This document shows, one piece after another, positions 1-5,037 of a stretch of 6,318 bases of DNA. The position numbers and the translations under genes are program-made. The DNA is taken from NCBI GenBank assembly GCA_947446935.1, contig CANFIV010000095.1, forward strand, positions 1-6,318, read 5' to 3'. Origin of the DNA: Sphingomonadaceae bacterium (GTDB taxonomy: Bacteria; Pseudomonadota; Alphaproteobacteria; Sphingomonadales; Sphingomonadaceae). Numbering within the stretch: position 1 is the first letter of the stretch; each line of letters starts with the position of its first letter. The notes under the pieces were generated by a model that worked only from the letters and a program-made list of their open reading frames with translations, did not search any database and was not told the DNA's origin.

Positions 1-547
1 CGACCCGCCATTCGGCCTGCTTGCCCTCGGTAGTGCCGGCGAGCCAGCCTTGCGGATACTCGACGACGACCTTGCGCACTGTGCCCAGCGCGCCCGCTGC
101 GATCCGCGCACGCGCTTCGCGCACCAGCGGATAGCCGGAATACGTGTAGGTAAGGCCATAGGGCAGACCGGACGCTGCGACCGCAGCACTCAGGGTTTGT
201 GCTTCTTCCAGCGTGGCGGTCATCGGCTTGTCGCTCATCACCGCATAGCCTGCGGCCAGTGCGGCGAGCGCGGAGGGGAGGTGGTCGTGATTGGGCGTGA
301 CGATGGCGACAAAGTCCGCTGCGTCGTCGCGCTGGCGCTCATTGGCCAGCATGGTTGCGAGATCAGGGTAGGCGCGTGCGGGATCTATCCGGTAAATGTC
401 CGCTGCCGCCCGGCTCCGCCCGGCATCTGAAGAAAAGACGCCTGCAACCAGCTCGATCTCGCGGTCGAGTTCGGCGGCAATGCGGTGTATCGGCCCGATG
501 AACGAGCCGGGGCCGCCGCCGATCATCGCCATTCGAAGCCGCCTCAC
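1..547 (-). CDS. Gfo/Idh/MocA family oxidoreductase, N-terminal 182 residues (partial at window edge)
   Basis: NAD(P)-dependent sugar dehydrogenase of the Gfo/Idh/MocA family. The reading frame is open from the start to the window edge, so the C-terminal domain is missing here. Seen: a beta-strand leading into the glycine-rich nucleotide loop GGGPGSFIG (residues 10-18), the conserved TPNHDH segment (84-89), and DKP (106-108) at the place of the family's catalytic EKP lysine motif. The start of the second domain follows, with YPLVREARARI and a YPQGWL segment. I chose GTG at 547 because GGGGAG lies 8 bases upstream (556-561) and it leaves the usual short lead before the Rossmann strand; ATG at 532 is possible. 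It begins 28 bases after the GH3 stop, so it probably shares that transcript. In Dgp-type C-deglycosidation systems an oxidoreductase of this family oxidises the glucosyl 3-OH; with the CGD-type pair upstream, this is its likely role, but that is inference. Confidence 0.9.
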   Translation of the reverse strand, partial: MRRLRMAMIGGGPGSFIGPIHRIAAELDREIELVAGVFSSDAGRSRAAADIYRIDPARAYPDLATMLANERQRDDAADFVAIVTPNHDHLPSALAALAAGYAVMSDKPMTATLEEAQTLSAAVAASGLPYGLTYTYSGYPLVREARARIAAGALGTVRKVVVEYPQGWLAGTTEGKQAEWRV

Positions 548-555
548 GCATCCAT

Positions 556-561
556 CTCCCC
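556..561 (-). promoter_or_regulatory. Shine-Dalgarno GGGGAG for the oxidoreductase
   Basis: GGGGAG on the minus strand, 8 bases before the GTG at 547. It supports the GTG start over ATG codons at 532 and 526, and over out-of-frame ATGs at 551 and 555, the second of which hits a stop after three codons. Confidence 0.6.
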
Positions 562-575
562 TAGTTTGTTTGTTT

Positions 576-2966
576 CTAGATCCCGGCGTCCACAAGTCCG
601 GCTGCATCAACCACAAGCGCGAAGCCGATATCTTCCGCATGGCGAGCCACGCGCACCCGGAGCGGCGAAGGCAGCAGTTGCCAGCCGCGCTCGCCCCAGG
701 TCATGAACCGGCGGCGGGGCAGGGGGATGGCAACACGTTCGCTGGCACCTGCGGCGAGATGCACCTTGGCAAAACCGATCAACGTAGCCTCGGGCACATC
801 GCGGTAGACTTGCACGACCTCTGCGCCTGCGCGGTTTGAGACGTTCGTGACCGTGACGCTGAGCACGCCCTCAGCGCTGGCGGGGTCTGACCATTCGAAC
901 TTGGCAAAACCCTCACCGGCGCCGAGCGTGTGCTGCGCGGTTTTGCCCGCCGCCATGATCCCGCGATAGCCGAGCCGGGTGCCGTCGTTGTACACCAGCT
1001 TGCCGTCGGCTTCCGGCTTCAGCGCATAGCCGGGATAGTCGGCCTCGCTGCGCGCGATGGTGACGGGCATGCGCCCAGCGGGCTCGCGGTCTCCAGCGAG
1101 GACGGCTGCCAGTGCTTCGGCGAAACCTTCGCCAGGATACCAGGTGGCGATGTGCGCGCCGACCTTGCCTTCCCATGAGGCATCATAGGCATGGCCGACA
1201 TTGGTGATGACTGCCGTGCGCGGGTTGGCAGCGGCAACACGCGCGATCAGTTCGAGTTGGCTGGCGGCCAGCCGGGTATCGAGCCGGTCCTTGCTTTCGA
1301 CGGAGCTGTCAGAAGTTTCACCGACAATCAGCAGCACGGCATCGGCCTTGCGCGCGGCCTCTACAGCGGCAGCGAGCAGTTCCTCGCCGCTTCCGGGTGC
1401 GCGAATGCCGTACCACAGGCCATGAACGCGCGCGCCGGTGAAGGTGAACTCGGCGATCAAATCGACAGCTTGGCCTTCGGCAAGATCGACGGGCGCGCTT
1501 TCGGAATCGCCTGCCTTGAGCACACCCATGGTATCGCCCGGCGGGCATTCGGTGGTGGTGACGACGACTTGGCCGTCAACCAGCATGCGCGAAACGCCTG
1601 TTGCGCCGAGGTGGAAGCGATAGGTCCCGGCCCGGCCGGCCACGAAGCGGCCCGAGGCGCGGATCGAGCCGCCTTTGGCGAAGGGGGCCTGATCGTGCAT
1701 CCCGGCAAACCAGACCAGCGAATTGGTATCGCGTGTCTCGCGCGTCTCGGGAGCGCCGCTGCAATCGGCAGTGGTGAAATAGTCCACGGTCATGCCGCGC
1801 GTGCAACCGTCTCCGATATCGTGCGCCGGGGTTACCGCCATGAACGGCAGGCGCGGTGCGGGATCGACACCGGGCTCGAATAGCACGGTGCAGTATGCGC
1901 CAAAACGCGCGCGGATTGCCTAGATGTGGGAGGGTAGATCGGGGCGCTCCGATATCTTGGCAAACGTGCCGCCCTGGAAGCACGGCGCGGCGTCATTGGG
2001 ACCGATCACGGCGAGAGTGCCCAGGCTGGCAGGGTCGAGCGGCAGCATCGCACCCTCGTTCTTGAGCAGGACGAACCCGGCTGCGGCGGCTTCGACCAGC
2101 AAGGCCGAGATGTCGCCCGGCGCGAGGGGCTGGGACTTGGGCCCGGTCACACAGCGCGCGGTAGCGGCAACACGGGCGGCGGCGTCCTGCACCCGCACTG
2201 CTTCCAAAGCACCGGTTGCAACCGCATCTGCTGCTTTCGCGCCAAGAAAGCGGGCCGGGCCGGGCATTTCCAGATCAAGCCCGGCGGCTAGCGTTGGCAC
2301 GGTGCTGTGCGTACCGAACCAATCGGACATGATCGTGCCGGTGTAGCCCCACTCCCCTTTTACCACTTCGGTGAGCACGTGGTGTTGCTCGGCGCAGTAG
2401 CTGTCATTCACGCGGTTATAGGCCGCCAGCATACCCGCGCAGCCGGCGGCGGCAGCGAATTCAAAGGGTAGGAGATAGACCTCGCGCAAGGTTCGCTCGT
2501 CTACTTGCACGTTCACGCTGTCGCGCGCAGTCTCGCTATCGTTGCACACGAGATGCTTCGCGCAGGAGCCGGTGCCGGTCGCTTGCAGGCCGGTGATCCA
2601 CGCTGCGCCGAGAACGCCCGCCAGCAGCGGGTCTTCCGAGAAATACTCGAACGCGCGCCCGGCCAAGGGGCTGCGCGCCAGATTGATGTTGGGGGCCAGC
2701 ACCATATCGATGCCGCGCCCCACCGCTTCCTGGCCGACCAGCGTGCCGATGCGCCGGGCAAGCTCCACGTCCCAACTCGCCCCCAGTGCCGTGGCGCACG
2801 GGGAAAGGCGGGCGATATCGCGTTCATCGACTTTGCCGCTGGCGATGCCCATCGGACCGTCGCTCATCGTGAACGCCGGGATGGTGGCTTCGGGGATTGC
2901 AACCGAAGCCCACATCGCCGCGCCTGCGGTGAGCGAAGCGGCTTGATCGAGCGAGAGGTTTGTCAT
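576..2966 (-). pseudogene. GH3 beta-glucosidase with PA14 insertion, interrupted by one in-frame TAG
   Basis: Glycoside hydrolase family 3 enzyme of the beta-glucosidase type, 796 codons apart from the terminal stop, a normal length for PA14-containing members. One amber codon at 1920-1922 (codon 349) splits it into 348 and 447 residues in the same frame, with GH3 similarity continuous across it. N-terminal barrel: DGPMG (36-40), GRAFEYFSEDP (103-113), KH (137-138), and nucleophile D215 in TIMSDWFG. After the stop: a PA14-like segment (about 390-520) with the GTYRFHLG strand, a likely acid/base E557 in VESKDR, the WYPGEGFAEALA and GRMPVTIA segments of the C-terminal domain, and a fibronectin-III-like end (EVVQVYRD onward). 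There is no signal peptide, so it would act in the cytoplasm. ATG 2966 is chosen because homology starts there; it sits one base after the DUF6379 stop (TGAGATG), with no clear Shine-Dalgarno, suggesting translational coupling. The truncated product would lack the acid/base and the C-terminal domain, so it is probably inactive unless the stop is an error or is read through. Confidence 0.9.
1920..1922 (-). other. Premature amber (TAG) codon in the GH3 gene
   Basis: The minus-strand codon is TAG, between residues PSHI and AIRARFG. The flanking codons are in one frame, so it is a nonsense change and not a frameshift. A CAG (Gln) or GAG (Glu) ancestor is one base away; which one cannot be told from this sequence. 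Confidence 0.9.
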
Positions 2967-2967
2967 C

Positions 2968-3360
2968 TCAGGCTGCGAGCGCCAGATCCTTGGTGTCCTT
3001 GGTGGTCGGCACAAACGGTAGATAAGAGACGCGCATACGCACGGCAAAACTCACCTTGTGGGTGCCATCACCGAGGCCGCCCGCCTTGACCACGCTGATC
3101 TGGGCCTTCTCGCCAAAGTTCCAGCGGTCGTCGTACACCGTTTCCATCTCGTCCAGCGTATAGGTCTTACCGCGCACGGTGAAGCGCACGGTCTCACGCG
3201 GCATGGCCTCACCGTCCACTTCAACCGCAATATCCTCGACCATCGAGAGGCCGAGCCCGCGGTAGTAGGGAAGGCGGCCGAGGAAGCTGAAGCCCGTCAC
3301 TGCGCCGTTTTCGGTCACGTTCGCGAGGCTGCCCTCGATGATCATCTTGTTGTCCATCAT
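2968..3360 (-). CDS. DUF6379 protein, C-glycoside deglycosidase beta-subunit type
   Basis: A 130-residue cytoplasmic protein matching the small beta subunit of C-glycoside deglycosidases (CarC/DgpC type, DUF6379). In that family it forms a beta-sandwich partner of the TIM-barrel alpha subunit, and together they cleave the sugar-aglycone C-C bond of a 3-oxo-glycoside. Seen: PYYRGLGLSMVEDI (31-44), a VDGE turn (48-51), TYTLDEM (67-72), DDRWNFGE (77-84), KAGGLGDGTH (92-101) and a closing RMRVSYLPF strand (108-116), in the order I expect for the family. There are two adjacent ATGs (3360 and 3357). GAGGA at 3369-3373, overlapping the end of the upstream gene, is 8 bases from the first, which I chose. 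It starts 13 bases after the isomerase stop and ends one base before the GH3 start. The last dozen residues (TTKDTKDLALAA) are low complexity and look dispensable. Family assignment is from remembered motifs; the substrate is unknown, and related pairs may act on O-glycosides. Confidence 0.82.
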   Translation of the reverse strand: MMDNKMIIEGSLANVTENGAVTGFSFLGRLPYYRGLGLSMVEDIAVEVDGEAMPRETVRFTVRGKTYTLDEMETVYDDRWNFGEKAQISVVKAGGLGDGTHKVSFAVRMRVSYLPFVPTTKDTKDLALAA

Positions 3361-3373
3361 GGCTCTGGTCCTC

Positions 3374-4396
3374 TCAGGCTGCGTTCAGGAGCTGGGGGGC
3401 GGGTTCACCCAGAAGGGTCGCGAGCATGACCTGCTGGCGGCGGACCTGCTCGACGCTGTCGGGCTCCATCGCGTCCTCGATCCAGCGATTGCCTTCGTAT
3501 TCCGAGCAAATGTAGCCATCGTATCCGCCCTGCTGGAGCACGGCGACGATCTCGTCATAGGGGATCGACGGTTCGACGTATTCGCCTGCATTTGGGCCTG
3601 CCGTCATCTCGTAGAACTTGCCGTGGATGTTGTGGATGCGCGGCATGTAATCGAGCATGCGCTTCGGTTCGAACGCGGCATTGTGGCGAAGCGTTTCCGC
3701 CATGGCGATGGCTGGGCCGACGCCGCCCATCTGCTGCACATTGAGGATGACATATTCGCTGAGCACGCGGTCGGCGTAGGCCTTCTCGATATAGTCGGCG
3801 ATCGGCTTCGGCACGCCCACCCGCAGGAACTTTTCCTTCCAGACCTGCGGCAGGGCATGCAGGAACATGCCCATGTCGGGGAGGAAGCCGAGTGCGTTCG
3901 AACCCGTTTTTTCGAAGGCCTCTGCGTGGCGGATGATCCACGGGTGATCGAAATGCAGCGGAGCGTGCACTTCGATCAGGATCTTGATGCCTTTCTCCTC
4001 GGCATACGGCGCGGCGGCAACGAGCACTTCGGGCGCGATGGAGACCAGCGCGCGGATGTACTTCATGCCGAGCCGCGCGGCGAAATCGATGTCCTTGCGC
4101 ACGCTGGCGACTTGTTCATCGAAGGGCATTTCCCGGCCCTTGTAGCGCTTGTAATCGAGCATGAAGTCGTGGCTGACGGCAACGCAATCATACTTGGCGA
4201 TGAGCTGGTGCCAGTTTTCGATGGCAGCGTCCTCAACCCCGACTTCGGGCCAGCCCCAGAAGGTCTGCTCCCCGATCACCTCGATCCCGTTTGCGCCCAT
4301 TTCCGCGCATGTGCGGATGCAATCCTCGAGGTTCATCTTCCCCTGAAAGGTCTCGTTCTGAAAGCTGTACAGGCTTACGCCGCGCTTGATCGCCAT
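3374..4396 (-). CDS. Sugar isomerase/epimerase-like TIM-barrel protein, C-glycoside deglycosidase alpha-subunit type
   Basis: A 340-residue, xylose-isomerase-like TIM-barrel protein. Paired with the DUF6379 gene next to it, it fits the catalytic alpha subunit of C-glycoside deglycosidases (CarB/DgpB type), which use a divalent metal to eliminate the aglycone from a 3-oxo-sugar. Seen: the N-terminal strand KRGVSLYSFQ (4-13), GANGIEVIGE (34-43), SHDFMLDYKR (75-84), ILIEVHAPLHFDHP (139-152), GFLPDMGMF (170-178), RIHNIHGKFYEM (253-264) and GYICSEYEGNRW (294-305). E142, D174, H258 and E299 are the likely metal ligands and H144 a candidate catalytic base, by analogy with the family. ATG 4396 is chosen for AAGGGGAG 8 bases upstream and for homology beginning at MAIKRG. 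A start at 4492 in the same frame would add 32 unrelated residues and lies in the AT-rich control region. It is the first gene after that region and so the probable head of the isomerase-DUF6379-GH3-oxidoreductase transcript. A plain sugar isomerase is the alternative. Confidence 0.85.
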   Translation of the reverse strand: MAIKRGVSLYSFQNETFQGKMNLEDCIRTCAEMGANGIEVIGEQTFWGWPEVGVEDAAIENWHQLIAKYDCVAVSHDFMLDYKRYKGREMPFDEQVASVRKDIDFAARLGMKYIRALVSIAPEVLVAAAPYAEEKGIKILIEVHAPLHFDHPWIIRHAEAFEKTGSNALGFLPDMGMFLHALPQVWKEKFLRVGVPKPIADYIEKAYADRVLSEYVILNVQQMGGVGPAIAMAETLRHNAAFEPKRMLDYMPRIHNIHGKFYEMTAGPNAGEYVEPSIPYDEIVAVLQQGGYDGYICSEYEGNRWIEDAMEPDSVEQVRRQQVMLATLLGEPAPQLLNAA

Positions 4397-4404
4397 CTGG
4401 CTGA

Positions 4405-4412
4405 CTCCCCTT
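4405..4412 (-). promoter_or_regulatory. Strong Shine-Dalgarno AAGGGGAG for the isomerase-like gene
   Basis: AAGGGGAG on the minus strand, 8 bases before ATG 4396. It fixes the start of the 340-residue protein against the longer open frame reaching 4492. Confidence 0.75.
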
Positions 4413-4477
4413 GGGCGGCTGCCAAAGCGCCGCTTGTTCTGGACCGGAACCGAGTGGCCTCCTCGATTCATCTGGAT

Positions 4478-4496
4478 AATTAGAATTCTCATTCTA
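4478..4496. promoter_or_regulatory. Palindromic operator-like site in the promoter region
   Basis: Two overlapping symmetries are seen. AATTAGAATTCTCATT (4478-4493) is a 16-base palindrome around the perfect core AGAATTCT, with one mismatched pair. TAGAAT-TCTC-ATTCTA (4481-4496) is a perfect 6-base inverted repeat with a 4-base spacer. Both fall on or just after the candidate promoter, where a dimeric repressor would act. No regulator gene is in the window, and I cannot name the regulator family. Confidence 0.45.
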
Positions 4497-4532
4497 TAAA
4501 TTTGATACTCGCGTCAAGGGCGCATAGCTGAC

Positions 4533-4961
4533 CTAGTTCGGGCGAGCGCCTTGCCAATCACCATCCATTGGCCAGAACCACACAGCCACAGCCTGAAGCG
4601 CCAGCTGGGCCCCCGCGACGAGGAAATCGGCGCTGCGAATATCGGCGCGGGCGGCATCGGCAACTGCATCAGGCACGTAGCCGGCAAACGAGAGGACGAA
4701 GGCTGCGAGCGCGCTGCCGAGGGCCATGCCGACTTTGCTGATACCAGAGTATATCAGCCCTTCAGAGCGCACGCCGTGCAGTCACGGGCGGTAGCCTGCT
4801 TTCGCGGCGGCCATCGAGAGGATACTTGTGACGGTAATCGAGGTGACGATCGAAAAGGCGAAATTGGGCAGCAGCATCGGCGGTATGCTGAGCTCGCCAA
4901 CTGGCCAATCGGGCCCATGATTCAGAGCTGCCATGGCACCGATGCAGGCGGACAGTTGCAT
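4533..4961 (-). pseudogene. Remnant of a GPH-family (MFS) glycoside:cation symporter, internally deleted and with in-frame TGA
   Basis: Residue of an inner-membrane sugar/glycoside symporter of the glycoside-pentoside-hexuronide family. Recognisable parts are a hydrophobic helix LPNFAFSIVTSITVTSIL, then LHGVRSEGLIYSGISKVGMA (the family's EW-hG-R-EGL-Y motif region), the helix LGSALAAFVLSFAGYVPDA, and a last helix ending in VWFWPMDGDW. Only 142 codons plus stop remain, against about 450 for the family, so most of the first two thirds is missing. A TGA at 4782-4784 stands where the family has the Trp of its EW motif, and the frame is the same on both sides. About three residues also seem lost after YSGIS. 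The start looks original: ATG 4961 has AAGGGAG 7 bases upstream. An intact start and end with a missing middle suggests internal deletion. It lies 76 bases after the receptor stop, a usual receptor-permease order. The exact deletion joint (between about 4850 and 4950) is not visible. Confidence 0.75.
4782..4784 (-). other. In-frame opal (TGA) codon in the symporter remnant
   Basis: The minus strand reads ...GYRP-TGA-LHGVRSEG.... GPH symporters usually have Trp (TGG) at this position, so a single G-to-A change is the simple explanation. No frameshift is needed. Confidence 0.7.
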
Positions 4962-4968
4962 GCCCGGT

Positions 4969-4975
4969 CTCCCTT
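4969..4975 (-). promoter_or_regulatory. Shine-Dalgarno AAGGGAG retained in front of the symporter remnant
   Basis: AAGGGAG on the minus strand, 7 bases before ATG 4961. It marks ATG 4961 as the probable original start of the symporter gene and excludes the longer open frame up to 5015, which begins inside the hairpin. Confidence 0.6.
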
Positions 4976-5000
4976 TTCGATCGGCTGGCTGCCAGTTGCC

Positions 5001-5023
5001 GGGGGCGGTCGCCAACCGCCCCC
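5001..5023 (-). terminator. GC-rich hairpin after the receptor gene, possible terminator or attenuating stem
   Basis: A perfect 9-base stem, GGGGGCGGT paired with ACCGCCCCC, around a 5-base loop. It starts 14 bases after the receptor stop codon on the minus strand. There is no T-tract after it, so it is not a standard intrinsic terminator. It may instead protect the receptor mRNA 3' end, or reduce read-through into the symporter and set receptor/permease ratios. Confidence 0.5.
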
Positions 5024-5037
5024 TCTTGGGTACGTGC

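Larger units (their letters stand above)
4397..4532 (-). promoter_or_regulatory. Intergenic control region with probable promoter for the enzyme genes
   Basis: 136 bases without a gene between the symporter remnant and the isomerase-like gene. Positions about 4471-4510 are strikingly AT-rich against GC-rich surroundings. On the minus strand TTGACG (4512-4517) fits a -35 box. No good -10 box lies at the usual 16-18 base distance: the nearest candidates are AGAATG/GAATGA at that spacing, or a better TATAGA (4493-4498) at only 13 bases. The promoter is therefore likely by position and composition, but its exact boxes are not settled. It would transcribe the isomerase-like gene and those after it, independently of the receptor. 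Confidence 0.45.

Noticed and set aside
363..551. 62-codon minus-strand open frame starting at ATG 551
   Set aside because: It is out of frame with the oxidoreductase, whose Rossmann motif is read from GTG 547, and it has no motif of its own.
50..839. Plus-strand open frames of 126 and 147 codons opposite the oxidoreductase and GH3 end
   Set aside because: They lie over coding sequence with good motifs on the minus strand; no domain or convincing start was seen.
1191..1883. 230-codon open frame on the plus strand opposite the GH3 C-terminal half
   Set aside because: It is antisense to continuous GH3/PA14 similarity and has no recognisable motif of its own.
576..1886. GH3 C-terminal half as an independent gene starting at GTG 1886
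   Set aside because: It is in frame with the upstream half, has no Shine-Dalgarno, and lacks the nucleophile domain. A single nonsense codon explains it better.
1920..1922. TAG as pyrrolysine or TGA (4782-4784) as selenocysteine
   Set aside because: Neither GH3 nor GPH proteins use these residues, no SECIS-like element was evident after the TGA, and the symporter is damaged in other ways.
2966..3047. 27-residue upstream extension of GH3 to an ATG at 3047
   Set aside because: It overlaps the DUF6379 coding sequence, has no GH3-like residues, and the ATG at 2966 directly follows the DUF6379 stop.
3338..4483. 381-codon open frame on the plus strand opposite the isomerase-like gene
   Set aside because: It is the complement of a gene with clear catalytic motifs. 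It shows no recognisable domain, and long antisense frames are common in GC-rich DNA.
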